Source: Dactylosporangium vinaceum (GTDB lineage: Bacteria; Actinomycetota; Actinomycetes; Mycobacteriales; Micromonosporaceae). From it: DNA of 64,000 nucleotides. The position numbers and the translations under genes were made by a program. The notes under the pieces were generated by a model, which was given only the letters and a program-made list of their open reading frames with translations, was not told the origin of the DNA and searched no databases. The DNA is taken from NCBI RefSeq assembly GCF_019904175.1, contig NZ_CP061913.1:1116001-1180000 (forward strand), in the 5' to 3' direction. Positions 8,880-17,673 of the stretch are shown in pieces; within the stretch, counting starts at the first letter, position 1; the number at the start of each line of letters is the position of its first letter.

Positions 8880-9791
8880 GTGAGTGCTCGGAGCATCCTG
8901 TTCGTCCATGCACACCCAGACGACGAGTCCATGGGGACCGGCGCGACGATGGCCCGCTACGCGGCCGACGGCGCCCACGTCACCCTGATCACCTGCACCC
9001 TCGGTGAGGAAGGCGAGATCCACGTGCCCGCGCTGGCCGGGATCGCCGCCGCCGAGGGCGACCAGCTCGGCGGTTACCGCATCGCCGAGCTCGATGCCGC
9101 CTGTCGCCACCTGGGCGTGACCGACCACCGCTTCCTCGGCGGCGCCGGGCGCTACCGCGACTCCGGCATGATGGACACCCCGGCCAACGAGCACCCGCGC
9201 GCCTTCTGGGGTGCCGACCTCGACGCCGCCGCGGCCCAGCTGCTCGACGTGATCCGCGAGACCCGCCCGCAGGTCGCCGTCACCTATGACCCCAACGGCT
9301 TCTACGGCCACCCCGACCACATTCAGGCGCACCGCGTGCTGACCCGGGCCGTGGAGCTGGCCGATGCCGAGGGGATAGGCCCGCAGAAGGTGTACTGGAC
9401 CGCTGTGCCCCGTTCCGTGCTGGAGGCCGGCATGGAGCAGTTCCGCGGCTCGTCCGACAACCCGTTCGCCGAGGTCGAGCAGGCCGAGGACCTCCCCTTC
9501 GGCACCGCCGACGCCGACATCGCGGCCCGCATCGACGCCCACGAGTGGGCCGAGGAGAAGACGGCCGCCCTCAAGGCCCACGCCACCCAGATCCCTCCGA
9601 CGTCCTGGCTGTTCTCGATCGCCGGCAACTTCGGCGCCGAGTTCATGGGCGTCGAGTACTACGTGCTGGCCCGCGGCACCAAGGGCCCCGGCGTCGGGCC
9701 GTACGGCTGGGAGGAGGACCTCTTCGCCGGCCTCGATGTCGAAGCGCCGCGGCCGCGGGAGCGCCGCAAGGTCCTGGAGGCGACGCCGTGA
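8880..9791 (+). CDS. mshB: N-acetyl-1-D-myo-inosityl-2-amino-2-deoxy-alpha-D-glucopyranoside deacetylase MshB
   Basis: Zinc deacetylase for the second step of mycothiol biosynthesis, releasing acetate from GlcNAc-inositol. The LmbE/PIG-L metal motif HAHPDDES is at residues 8-15, and the second motif [10 protein letters not shown] is near residue 143. The match extends over the full MshB length (303 residues here). The GTG at 8880 is preferred because the family begins a few residues before FVHAHPDD; a TTG 13 codons upstream is the alternative. The C-terminal LEATP and the stop/start junction are duplicated downstream (9774-9965). Confidence 0.94.
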   Translation: MSARSILFVHAHPDDESMGTGATMARYAADGAHVTLITCTLGEEGEIHVPALAGIAAAEGDQLGGYRIAELDAACRHLGVTDHRFLGGAGRYRDSGMMDTPANEHPRAFWGADLDAAAAQLLDVIRETRPQVAVTYDPNGFYGHPDHIQAHRVLTRAVELADAEGIGPQKVYWTAVPRSVLEAGMEQFRGSSDNPFAEVEQAEDLPFGTADADIAARIDAHEWAEEKTAALKAHATQIPPTSWLFSIAGNFGAEFMGVEYYVLARGTKGPGVGPYGWEEDLFAGLDVEAPRPRERRKVLEATP

Positions 9792-9965
9792 TGGCGCCGC
9801 CGCCTCGGCCGGCGCTGTCGACGCCGGAGCCGTCACCGACCGGGGCTGTGTTGTCCGGATGGCCGGGACGCAGCCCTGCGGCCGCCCGGGTCGCCGGACG
9901 GGCGTTCAGCGGCCGGTCGGATGTGGGCGCGTCGCACGAGGCGCTGGAGGCGACGCCGTGATGGC
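9774..9965 (+). repeat. 22-bp direct repeat carrying the mshB stop/start junction, with a small ORF between
   Basis: The last codons of mshB, its TGA and an overlapping ATG (9774-9795) recur exactly 170 bases later (9944-9965), where the second ATG starts the next gene. The segment between can be read as a 56-residue ORF (9791-9961) that is rich in Pro, Ala and Gly and also ends LEATP. It looks like a local duplication that placed a short spacer ORF inside the mshB operon. Whether the ORF is translated is uncertain. Confidence 0.65.
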
Positions 9966-10629
9966 CAAGCGCATGAAGTCGCCCGCCTCACCCGCGTCGG
10001 TCTCACCCTCGACCGCACCAACCTCGACCACACCGGCCTCGGCCTCGACCAAGCCGGCCTCGACCACGCCGGCCTCGATCGGACCGGTTGACGGTGCTGC
10101 GGCCGAGTCCTCGGCGGCCGAGGCGGCGCCTGTGGTGTTGTGGCCGGAGGCGGCCGAGCGGGCACCGCGGTCGCGGTTCGCGCTGTCGCCGCGGACGGAG
10201 TCGGTGCTCGACGTGGTCATCACGGTGACCGGGCTGATCGTGGCCACACTGCTCGGGGCGGCGCTGGCGGTGGTCGAGGCGGTGTGGGCGCCGCTGCGGA
10301 TCGGCGGCTTCCGCGTGCCGGCCTCGCTCGTCGTGGCCCTGGTGACCAACCCGATGCTCGGCTGGTTCGCCTACACGGTGACGAAACGCCGCCTGGCCAC
10401 CCTGCTCCCGGCCGCCGCCTGGTGCGTCGTCTGGATCATGGCCGCCGGTCGCACCACCGAGGGCGACATGATCATCACCGAGGACAACTGGGTCGGCCTG
10501 CTGACGCTGTTCGCGGGCCCGCTCGCCTTCGCCGTCGGCATCTACATCTCCAACATGCGCCAACACGTCGCCCCGACCCGCGCCACCACCACCAAGCCGT
10601 CCCCCGAACCGCCTCCAGCCGGCTCCTAG
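9961..10629 (+). CDS. DUF6113-like membrane protein downstream of mshB
   Basis: A 222-residue protein read from the ATG at 9961. The first ~60 residues are a low-complexity Ser/Thr/Pro/Ala stretch. Then come about four membrane helices (for example VVITVTGLIVATLLGAALAV and LLPAAAWCVVWIMAAG). A protein of this kind is commonly found beside mshB in actinomycetes (DUF6113); that assignment is by context and layout. It is probably in the mshB operon, with the start created by the duplicated TGATG junction. Its role is unknown. Confidence 0.65.
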   Translation: MAKRMKSPASPASVSPSTAPTSTTPASASTKPASTTPASIGPVDGAAAESSAAEAAPVVLWPEAAERAPRSRFALSPRTESVLDVVITVTGLIVATLLGAALAVVEAVWAPLRIGGFRVPASLVVALVTNPMLGWFAYTVTKRRLATLLPAAAWCVVWIMAAGRTTEGDMIITEDNWVGLLTLFAGPLAFAVGIYISNMRQHVAPTRATTTKPSPEPPPAGS

Positions 10630-10994
10630 TCACCGGTTCCCAGCCACCGACCCAGCCACCAGTTCCCAGCCACCGGTTCCTGGTTACCACTCGTCGTTAC
10701 CGGTTCGTCGTTCCTGGTCACTGGTCTCCGGGTTTTCGCCGGCCGGTTCGCGTTGTTCGCTCGCCGTGGCTGTTTGTCGCGTTCGGCGGGGGCTCGGTTT
10801 CGTCCGGGTCAGCATTGCGACCGTCAGGGTTATCGGTGCGCTGAAATGGCGATATCCCCGCGGCGGGATTGGGGTTCAGGGAACTCCTAGGCGGTGGGGC
10901 TTGCGCGCGCACAGTGTAGGCGGGTAAACACGTTTCCGCGCCGGGCTTGCGGAAGTTCGGCGAATCGGGGAACTAGCGTGTTCGGAGGCTGGCT
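10630..10994. other. Intergenic region with imperfect CCGGTTCC/CAGCCACC repeats
   Basis: This 365-base gap begins with several imperfect copies of the motifs CCGGTTCC and CAGCCACC (about 10632-10690). The remainder is GC-rich and shows no convincing gene. It must contain the promoter of the following membrane gene, but no clear -35/-10 pair could be picked. Confidence 0.5.
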
Positions 10995-11459
10995 ATGAAG
11001 GAGCGGTGGCTGCCCGTCGGGCTTGTCGCGGCGGGCCTCTTTGTGGTCAATATCGTTGCTCGGCTCGTCGTACGGTTCGCGGCCGGCAGTGATGATGACC
11101 GGCAGATCACGATCGGGCTCTGGGCGCTGTTCGCGGTCGGGGCGGTGCTGATTCCCATCGCGTTCTGGTACGGCCGGCGCGTACCCATGATTCGCGTCAT
11201 CGGCGAGCTCGGGCTGGCCGTTGTGGTCGCCTGCCTGCTGTCGGTGCTCGTCGGGCCGTTCGTGTCCGGGGTCGGGCCGTTCAGCAACGGGATCGGGCTC
11301 GTGTTCCAGCAGTTCTTCTACTTCGTGGGCGTGTCCGCGATCGGCGCCGTCATCGGCCTGCTGATCCTCATGACCACCGGCCTGGACTACAAGTCGCAGT
11401 CGTGGAAGCGGTACATCGAGCGGACCAGCACCAAGCCTCGCAAGGTCGTCCGCCGCTGA
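10995..11459 (+). CDS. Four-helix membrane protein of unknown function
   Basis: A 154-residue protein with four hydrophobic segments (near residues 5-24, 42-60, 70-90 and 112-134) and a basic C-terminus (RTSTKPRKVVRR) expected in the cytoplasm. It starts at an ATG at 10995. No domain is recognised. It stands alone, transcribed towards the acetyltransferase gene, and the two converge on a palindromic element. Function cannot be inferred. Confidence 0.75.
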   Translation: MKERWLPVGLVAAGLFVVNIVARLVVRFAAGSDDDRQITIGLWALFAVGAVLIPIAFWYGRRVPMIRVIGELGLAVVVACLLSVLVGPFVSGVGPFSNGIGLVFQQFFYFVGVSAIGAVIGLLILMTTGLDYKSQSWKRYIERTSTKPRKVVRR

Positions 11460-11526
11460 GGCTGGGCCTCGAAGACTCCCGGCATAAGCGTCCAGCTCGG
11501 GTAAATACCCCGTCGGGCGAAAAATC

Positions 11527-11580
11527 CGATATGTCGGTCGCGCCAGCGCCTGACATATCGCGGTCGGCCCTGACATGTCG
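11527..11580. repeat. Palindromic element with CGATATGTCG arms
   Basis: CGATATGTCG at 11527-11536 faces TGACATATCG at 11551-11560, again a 24-base offset between arms, followed by a further half-site TGACATGTCG at 11571-11580. It lies between two convergent genes. The arms differ from those at 6106 by A-to-T changes that keep the palindrome. Confidence 0.7.
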
Positions 11581-11624
11581 CGTTCGGCCCGGCCGTACTG
11601 GAGTCGTGGGCGGCGGGCCGGTGG

Positions 11625-12674
11625 TCAGTCGGTGAGGAGGCGGCGGGACGAGTAGGCGTGGTGGACGGTGAAGCCCAGCCGCTCGTACAGCGCCACGGCC
11701 CCCGCATTGCGCTGCTCCACCTGCAGGTACACGTCCTGGGCGCCCAGATCGGCGGCCCACCGGGCCAGCGCGGCGATCAGGCGCTGGGCCAGGCCGCGGC
11801 GGCGCAGGTGTTCGTCGACGCCGATCAGGGACAGGCCGAGCCAGCGGGAGTCGGGGTCGGCCACGCAGCCGCGGGCGGTCGCCAGGAGGGTGCCGGTCCG
11901 GTCGTACCACCCGGCGAATCGCACGTTCGTCACCCCGGTCAACACGTGCCGGGCCGATTCCGGCAGCGGACCCTTCCGCCCCGCGACCGCCGTCAGCCAC
12001 TCCTCGGACGGCTCGGTGGCCAACTCGACCCGGCCGGACTCGATGTCCGGCGAGACCCCGCCGGAGCCGACGAGCGGCGAGACCTGGCCGGAATCCGAGG
12101 CAGCCGGCGAAACCTGACCGGAGCCGGAGGTGGCCGGGGCCAGCGCGGTCAGCAGTGACGGCAGCGCGATCGTCATGACCTGCGACACGGGGTTCGCCGT
12201 CCAGCCTCGCCGCTCCAGCTCGTCGTCGAGTCGCTTGAACAGCGGTACCGGGACGGAGAAGGCGGGCACGAGGGAGCGGGTCGAGTACCACCGCTGCACG
12301 AAATCGATCGCGTCGGACAGCGGGATGTCGGGGGAGCCGATGGCGAGCGTGGAATTTGCACGCTGGGTCCAGCCGTCGGTCGCGCGCAGGACCCAGTCGC
12401 CGAGCTGCTCCTGCTCGCGGGCCGGCCAGCCCATGGCGGCGGCCGACTCCAGGGACTCGGTGGGGGTGAAACGGCGGCGCGGTGGCACCGGCTTCGCCCG
12501 CGCGATCTCAGCGATTGGAACGCGGATCGCGCCGGTGCGAGCACGCACTGTGATATGCGTCTCGGTCGCTTCCAGCAGGTGGCCCAGAATGTCCGAAAAC
12601 ACGGGCCGTGCGTCACGCATCCCCACGATTCGGCGCACCACAACGCGTTGTCCGACATGTTGTGGCCCGAGCAC
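11625..12674 (-). CDS. GNAT family N-acetyltransferase
   Basis: A 349-residue protein with a C-terminal acetyltransferase domain. The acetyl-CoA loop is visible in LIGVDEHLRRRGLAQRLIAAL, and AGAVALYERLGF is the usual C-terminal signature. The first ~60 residues look like a small beta-barrel; residues ~180-225 contain a short repeat (SGQVSP, SGGVSP) that is probably a linker. The GTG at 12674 is chosen because GGGAGG lies six bases ahead; longer in-frame readings would run into fdxA. It is divergent from fdxA, an arrangement common in actinomycetes. The acetylated substrate is unknown. Confidence 0.85.
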   Translation of the reverse strand: MLGPQHVGQRVVVRRIVGMRDARPVFSDILGHLLEATETHITVRARTGAIRVPIAEIARAKPVPPRRRFTPTESLESAAAMGWPAREQEQLGDWVLRATDGWTQRANSTLAIGSPDIPLSDAIDFVQRWYSTRSLVPAFSVPVPLFKRLDDELERRGWTANPVSQVMTIALPSLLTALAPATSGSGQVSPAASDSGQVSPLVGSGGVSPDIESGRVELATEPSEEWLTAVAGRKGPLPESARHVLTGVTNVRFAGWYDRTGTLLATARGCVADPDSRWLGLSLIGVDEHLRRRGLAQRLIAALARWAADLGAQDVYLQVEQRNAGAVALYERLGFTVHHAYSSRRLLTD

Positions 12675-12782
12675 GATCGACCTCCCGCGAACCTGGATAC
12701 TAGGCTCGTACCGCCGCGGTAGGGATGCGGCGGGGCTTGCCATCCCCAGGCTGGCAGCCTCAGGCGCGAAAGAGGGCGACCC

Positions 12783-13109
12783 GTGACATACATCATCGCC
12801 GAACCTTGCGTGGATCTGCTCGACAAGGCCTGCATCGAGGAATGCCCTGTCGACTGCATCTACGAGGGCAACCGCATGCTCTACATCCACCCGGATGAGT
12901 GCGTGGACTGCGGCGCCTGCGAGCCGGTGTGCCCGGTCGAGGCGATCTTCTACGAGGACGACGTCCCCGAGAAGTGGAAGGACTTCACCGCCGCCAACTA
13001 CGCGTTCTTCGATGAGCTGGGCTCGCCCGGCGGTGCGTCGAAGGTTGGCAAGATCGAGAAGGACGCACCGTTCGTCGCGTCCCTCCCGCCGCAGGAGCGC
13101 GAACACTGA
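12783..13109 (+). CDS. fdxA: Seven-iron ferredoxin FdxA
   Basis: A 108-residue electron carrier with a [3Fe-4S] and a [4Fe-4S] cluster. The N-terminal half has CVDLLDKACIEECPVDC and the second motif is CVDCGACEPVCPVEA, as in the mycobacterial FdxA family. The C-terminal extension (residues 60-108) is typical of this class. Start is a GTG at 12783. The following dapC gene overlaps its stop codon, so the two form one transcript. In actinobacteria these ferredoxins partner P450s and ferredoxin reductases; none are in the window. Confidence 0.95.
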   Translation: MTYIIAEPCVDLLDKACIEECPVDCIYEGNRMLYIHPDECVDCGACEPVCPVEAIFYEDDVPEKWKDFTAANYAFFDELGSPGGASKVGKIEKDAPFVASLPPQEREH

Positions 13110-14212
13110 CCGGATCAGCCTTCGGGGCCCGGCGCGCACTCGCGGCCGGGCTGCCCGACTTTCCCTGGGATCGGCTGGAGCCCGCGAAGGCCACTGCGGC
13201 CCGCCACCCCGACGGCCTGGTCGACGTGTCGATCGGCACGCCGGTGGACCCGGTGCCCGCACTCGTCCGCGCGGCGCTGGCCGACGCGTCCGACGCGCCC
13301 GGATACCCGCTGACCGCCGGTACCCCGCAGCTGCGCACGGCGATCCGCGAGTGGGTGGCGCGCTGGTGCGCCCCCGGCTCCGACGCGTTCGGCGTGCTGC
13401 CCACGATCGGCTCCAAGGAGCTCGTCGCCTGGCTGCCGACACTGCTCGGGCTCGGGGCCGGCGACACGGTCGTGATTCCGCAGGTGTGCTACCCGACGTA
13501 CGAGGTGGGCGTGCTGCTCGCCGGGGCCCGGGTGCGCCGCGCCGACTCGCTCACCGCCATCGGGCCGGAGCGGGTCGGCATGGTGTGGGTCAACTCGCCG
13601 TCCAACCCGACGGGCAAGGTCCTGCCCGAGGCGCACCTGCGCAAGGTGGTGGCCTGGGCCCGCGAGCGCGGCGCCATCGTGGTGAGCGACGAGTGCTACC
13701 TGCCGCTGCCGTGGGACGCGCAGCCGGTGTCGATCCTGTCCGTGTGCGACGGGGTGTTCGACAACGTGCTGGCAGTACATTCGCTGTCCAAACGCTCCAA
13801 CCTGGCGGGCTACCGGGCCGGGTTCGTGGCGGGTGACCCCGCGCTGATCGACGAGGTGCTGGCGGCCCGCAAGCACGCCGGCATGATCGTCCCCGCCCCC
13901 GTGCAGGCGGCCATGGTCGCCGCTCTCGGGGACGAGGCGCACGTCGACGAGCAGCGCGAGCGGTACGCCCGCCGCCGCACGGTCCTGCGCGCCGCCCTCG
14001 AACGCGCCGGCTTCACGATCGAGCACTCCGAGGCCGGCCTGTACCTGTGGGCCACCCGCGGCGAGGACTCCTGGAAAACCGTCGACTGGCTCGCCGAGCG
14101 CGGCATCCTGGCCGCCCCGGGCGCCTTCTACGGCCCGGAGGGCGCGCACCACGTCCGCGTCGCCCTCACCGCCACGGACGAGCGCATCGCCTCAGCCGCC
14201 ACCCGCCTCTGA
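13106..14212 (+). CDS. dapC: Succinyldiaminopimelate transaminase DapC
   Basis: PLP-dependent aminotransferase of the succinylase branch of lysine/meso-DAP synthesis, making N-succinyl-LL-2,6-diaminopimelate. The N-terminus LPDFPWDRLEPAKATAARHP is diagnostic of DapC, and the PLP lysine lies in SLSKRSNLAGYRAGF. The homologous reading starts well upstream of the first ATG/GTG in frame (13226). The only suitable start is a CTG at 13106 with AGGAG eight bases before it, overlapping the fdxA stop. That gives 368 residues, normal for the family. The enzyme call is firm; the start is inferred. Confidence 0.88.
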   Translation: MTGSAFGARRALAAGLPDFPWDRLEPAKATAARHPDGLVDVSIGTPVDPVPALVRAALADASDAPGYPLTAGTPQLRTAIREWVARWCAPGSDAFGVLPTIGSKELVAWLPTLLGLGAGDTVVIPQVCYPTYEVGVLLAGARVRRADSLTAIGPERVGMVWVNSPSNPTGKVLPEAHLRKVVAWARERGAIVVSDECYLPLPWDAQPVSILSVCDGVFDNVLAVHSLSKRSNLAGYRAGFVAGDPALIDEVLAARKHAGMIVPAPVQAAMVAALGDEAHVDEQRERYARRRTVLRAALERAGFTIEHSEAGLYLWATRGEDSWKTVDWLAERGILAAPGAFYGPEGAHHVRVALTATDERIASAATRL

Positions 14213-14235
14213 GGAAAGTCCACCGGCGAGGACCG

Positions 14236-14265
14236 CCCGCGCGACCGTCCGGACGGTCGCGCGGG
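14236..14265. terminator. Perfect 30-bp palindrome between convergent dapC and dapD
   Basis: CCCGCGCGACCGTCC is followed immediately by its exact reverse complement. The stem is about 13 bp with a tight TCCGGA turn. Placed midway between two convergent stop codons, it should terminate both transcripts. Confidence 0.75.
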
Positions 14266-14281
14266 CGCAAGCCGGGACGCC

Positions 14282-15415
14282 TCAGTTGGCGTGCAGCGCG
14301 GCGTTGAGCTCGATGCCGCGGCCCTGGCGCTCGCGGACCTCCAGGCGGCCGTTCACCGAGTTGCGGATGAAGAGCAGGTTGCTCAGCCCGGACAGCTCGC
14401 GGGCCTTCACCACGCGCCCGTCGGGCAGGGTCAGCTTCGAGCCGGCGGTCACGTAGCAGCCGGCCTCGACCACGCAGTCGTCGCCCAGGGAGATGCCGAT
14501 GCCCGCGTTCGCGCCGAGCAGGCAGCGCTCGCCCAGGCTGATGGTCTCCTTGCCGCCACCGGACAGGGTGCCCATGATCGACGAGCCACCGCCGACATCG
14601 GTGCCGTCGCCGACCACGACCCCGGCCGAGATGCGGCCCTCGACCATGGAGGTGCCGAGGGTTCCGGCGTTGAAGTTGACGAAACCCTCGTGCATCACGG
14701 TGGTACCGGGAGCAAGGTGCGCCCCCAGCCGGACCCGATCGGCGTCGGCGATGCGCACGCCCGGCGGCGTCACGTAGTCGACCATGCGCGGGAACTTGTC
14801 GACCCCGAACACGTTGAGCCGCCGCCCCGCCCGCCGCTCGAGCGTGCGCAGCTCGTCGACCTGCTCCGGCAGACAGGGCCCGGCCGAGGTCCAGGCGACG
14901 TTCGCGAGCAGCCCGAACTGCCCGTCCAGGTTCGCCTGGTGCGGCCGGACGATGCGGTGGGAGAGCAGGTGCAGCCGCAGGTACACGTCGGCCGTGCTCG
15001 TCGGCGCGGCCCCGAGCGACTGGATCTCGACCCGCATCACCCGGCCGCTCAGCCCGAGCCGGCTCCCCGGCGAGTCCGGCGAGTCGGCGATGTCGGAGAA
15101 GTCGACAAGCGCGCCGGTGTCCGCGCCCGCTCCGGCCCCGTGGGCGGCAACGGCGGCGGCCACCGCGGCGGCCGTGGCACCCGGGTCGAGCGTCGCGGCG
15201 GCGGCCGCAGCGGCCGCGGCGGTGGCCGGATCGAGGCCGGGGCCCGCATTGGCCGCGTCAACGGCCGGATCAGCAGCAGCGCCGGCCGAGGCGAACGGGG
15301 CGGCACCGAGACCCAGGTTGCCGGCCGGGAACCAGACGTCGAGGACCTGCCCCGAAGCGGTCACGGTAGCCAGTCCCAGCCCCCAGGCCGGAGAGTCGAT
15401 GTAGGCGGTCGTCAC
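14282..15415 (-). CDS. dapD: 2,3,4,5-tetrahydropyridine-2,6-dicarboxylate N-succinyltransferase DapD with Ala-rich insertion
   Basis: Acyltransferase that commits tetrahydrodipicolinate to the succinylase route. The C-terminal half is a left-handed beta-helix with hexapeptide repeats ([40 protein letters not shown]). The protein is 377 residues, roughly 60 longer than mycobacterial DapD. The excess lies at about residues 40-105, a stretch made almost only of Ala, Gly, Pro and Asp. This looks like an inserted flexible linker between the N-terminal domain and the rest. It faces dapC convergently and is divergent from dapE. Confidence 0.92.
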   Translation of the reverse strand: MTTAYIDSPAWGLGLATVTASGQVLDVWFPAGNLGLGAAPFASAGAAADPAVDAANAGPGLDPATAAAAAAAAATLDPGATAAAVAAAVAAHGAGAGADTGALVDFSDIADSPDSPGSRLGLSGRVMRVEIQSLGAAPTSTADVYLRLHLLSHRIVRPHQANLDGQFGLLANVAWTSAGPCLPEQVDELRTLERRAGRRLNVFGVDKFPRMVDYVTPPGVRIADADRVRLGAHLAPGTTVMHEGFVNFNAGTLGTSMVEGRISAGVVVGDGTDVGGGSSIMGTLSGGGKETISLGERCLLGANAGIGISLGDDCVVEAGCYVTAGSKLTLPDGRVVKARELSGLSNLLFIRNSVNGRLEVRERQGRGIELNAALHAN

Positions 15416-15468
15416 GCAACCGAACGCTACCGCACGCCCCGCAACGGTCGTCCGACTAATGTCGACTC

Positions 15469-16536
15469 ATGTTCACGCGTGATGTGCTCGCCGACCCGAT
15501 CGCTCTGACCAGGGCACTCGTCGACATCGAGTCGGTGTCCGGCAACGAGGCGGAGATCGCCGACCGGGTCGAGGAGGCGCTGGCCGGGACGGCGCTCAAG
15601 GTGCAGCGGTTCGGGCACACCATCGTGGCGCGGACCGAGCTGCGGCGGGAGCAGCGGGTCGTGCTGGCCGGGCACCTGGACACGGTGCCGCTGCACGACA
15701 ACTTTCCGTCGCGGACCGAGGGCGACATCATGTGGGGCTGCGGCACCTCGGACATGAAGTCGGGCACGGCGATCGCCCTGCACCTTGCGGCGACGCTGGC
15801 CGAGCCGCGGCACGACGTGACATACGTCTTCTACGAGGCCGAGGAGGTCGACTCGGAGCGCAACGGGCTGAAGATCCTGGCCGATCGGCGGCCCGAGCTG
15901 CTCACCGATGCGTCCTTTGCGGTGCTGCTCGAGCCCACGCACGGGCTCATCGAAGGCGGCTGCCAGGGGACGCAGCGGGTGCTGGTGCGCACCCGCGGCA
16001 AGCGCGCGCACTCGGCGCGGTCGTGGCTGGGGGAGAACGCCATTCACCAGGCGGCACCGGTTCTGCAGAGGCTGCGGGAGTACCGCGACCGCACTGTCGA
16101 GATCGACGGGTGCGAGTTTCACGAGGGGCTGAACGCGGTCCGGATCTCCGGGGGCGTCGCCGGCAACGTGATTCCGGACGAGTGCGTGGTCGAGGTCAAC
16201 TTCCGCTTCGCGCCCGACCGGGACGAGGCCGCGGCCGCGGCGCACGTGCGCGAGGTGTTCGACGGGTTCGAGATCGAGTTCGTCGACTCGGCGCCGGGAG
16301 CGCTGCCCGGGCTTGACGCGCCCGCGGCGCAGGAGCTGCTCGGCGCGATCGGCAAGCCGGCCCGGGCCAAGCTGGGCTGGACCGACGTGGCCCGGTTCGC
16401 CGTGCTCGGCATCCCGGGGCTGAACTACGGCCCCGGCGACCCCAACCTCGCCCACAAGCAGGACGAGCACGTCGAGCTCGACAAGATCACCGAGGGCGCC
16501 GAGGTGATGCGCCGCTGGCTGAGCGGGCCGCGCTAG
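15469..16536 (+). CDS. dapE: Succinyl-diaminopimelate desuccinylase DapE
   Basis: Dinuclear zinc M20 hydrolase that removes succinate to give LL-DAP for peptidoglycan and lysine. Metal and catalytic motifs are intact: GHLDTVP, GCGTSDMKSG with the bridging Asp, and EAEEVDSERNG with the Glu pair. The late histidine is in LAHKQDEHVEL. Full length at 355 residues, from an ATG at 15469. It is divergent from dapD with a shared 53-base promoter interval, so dapC, dapD and dapE are clustered but not one operon. Confidence 0.95.
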   Translation: MFTRDVLADPIALTRALVDIESVSGNEAEIADRVEEALAGTALKVQRFGHTIVARTELRREQRVVLAGHLDTVPLHDNFPSRTEGDIMWGCGTSDMKSGTAIALHLAATLAEPRHDVTYVFYEAEEVDSERNGLKILADRRPELLTDASFAVLLEPTHGLIEGGCQGTQRVLVRTRGKRAHSARSWLGENAIHQAAPVLQRLREYRDRTVEIDGCEFHEGLNAVRISGGVAGNVIPDECVVEVNFRFAPDRDEAAAAAHVREVFDGFEIEFVDSAPGALPGLDAPAAQELLGAIGKPARAKLGWTDVARFAVLGIPGLNYGPGDPNLAHKQDEHVELDKITEGAEVMRRWLSGPR

Positions 16537-16567
16537 GCGCCCGCGCCCGCGCCGGCCGTGGTCGAGG

Positions 16568-16687
16568 TCAGGACTCCGCGGCCGGCTCCTCGGTGGCCGG
16601 GTCGAGCGTCCGCTCCAGGCGGCGGACCGTGAGCGCCTCGCGGATTCGCCGGTTCATCTGCCGTCGTTCTCGTTCGCTGCGTGTCAT
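16568..16687 (-). CDS. Possible 39-residue basic protein
   Basis: A short ORF from the ATG at 16687 encodes a highly charged helical peptide beginning MTRSERERRQMNRRIREAL and ending in an acidic PATEEPAAES tail. A GGGGGTG stretch about eight bases before the start could serve as ribosome-binding site. The amphipathic, Arg-rich composition and clean start make it plausible. No family is recognised, and confirmation would need conservation or translation data. Confidence 0.4.
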   Translation of the reverse strand: MTRSERERRQMNRRIREALTVRRLERTLDPATEEPAAES

Positions 16688-16792
16688 GCCGGTTGCACCC
16701 CCCACACCCGTGACCACCGGTATATCGAGTAGGACGCGACCGTAGGGCGGAACGTTGTCCTCTGCACCCGATTTCCTACCGGAAATGGCCGA

Positions 16793-17602
16793 TCATCGCG
16801 GCGCGGGTGGACCTGTGACGAGATTCTTACCGTCCGGATAGGGCCAGGCGTTGGCGACGCAGCCCTCCAGGCCGAACGACTGGCGGGCCATGACCGGGGC
16901 CGGGGCGCCCTTGCGGGGGCAGACCGCGTGGCCGTTGCCCAGGAAGTGGCCGACCTCGTGGTTGACGACCATGTCGCGGTAGTCGGTGACCGTCGGGTAC
17001 CAGGCGACGGCCAGCAGCCAGCGCTTCAGGTTGATGATCACGTCGCGGCCGCCGCGGCAGGAGACCTCGCCCTTCGTGCGCACGCCGCGCCGGGCGCACA
17101 TCGTGTCGGTCGTGGCCGGGGTGGCCAGGTGGACGGTGAGCTCGGATGCGCTGCCGGCGGGGACGCGCTGGAAGGAGAAGTTCCCGCCGGCGATCCAGCT
17201 GCGGGAGTCGCCAAGGGTGCGCTGCACCGCCGCCGCGAATGTCTCCGGGTCGACGCCCGAACCCTGCTCGGTCGCGACCACGTAGTGCACGAGGTGCCCG
17301 GCGCCGCCGACCCGCTCGCCCCCGCTCCCGGCGAAGTCGAACCGGCCGTTGCCGCTGCCCGGCACCACCACCGGCGTCGGGGAGGCCGGGGACGGCGAAG
17401 CCGGCGACGGAGAAGCCCCGGACGGGAGCGCGGCGGACGGGGCGGGGGCCGACGGCGACTCGAGGCCGGTCGGGGACGCCGACGCCGAGGCGGCCACGAA
17501 CGCGCCAGTGAGGGAGGAGGCGCTCAGGAGGTACCACACCAGGGAAGAGCCCGCGAGGAGCGCGGACGCCACCAGGAGCACCAGCCACAGCCGTCTCCCC
17601 AT
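16793..17602 (-). CDS. Secreted or membrane-anchored DUF3152 protein, zincin-like
   Basis: A 269-residue exported protein. The N-terminus has a single hydrophobic anchor (LWLVLLVASALLAGSSLVWYLL), followed by a Ser/Pro/Ala linker to about residue 90. The globular part carries HEVGHFLGNGH, an extended HExxHxxGxxH zinc motif, and cysteines that could form disulfides. This is the DUF3152 pattern, found only in actinobacteria. The ATG at 17602 is chosen because the upstream extension lacks a signal sequence. A peptidase role is inferred from the motif only. Confidence 0.82.
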   Translation of the reverse strand: MGRRLWLVLLVASALLAGSSLVWYLLSASSLTGAFVAASASASPTGLESPSAPAPSAALPSGASPSPASPSPASPTPVVVPGSGNGRFDFAGSGGERVGGAGHLVHYVVATEQGSGVDPETFAAAVQRTLGDSRSWIAGGNFSFQRVPAGSASELTVHLATPATTDTMCARRGVRTKGEVSCRGGRDVIINLKRWLLAVAWYPTVTDYRDMVVNHEVGHFLGNGHAVCPRKGAPAPVMARQSFGLEGCVANAWPYPDGKNLVTGPPAPR

Positions 17603-17673
17603 GGCATGTATTGGACCATGGTTGGGGAGGGCTGGTGGGCCCCGAATTCGGTGATCGACGTACGGTGACAACC

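Noticed and set aside
13106..13226. Frameshift at the start of dapC
   Set aside because: The conserved N-terminus and the rest of dapC are in one frame; the apparent lack of a start is explained by a CTG codon.
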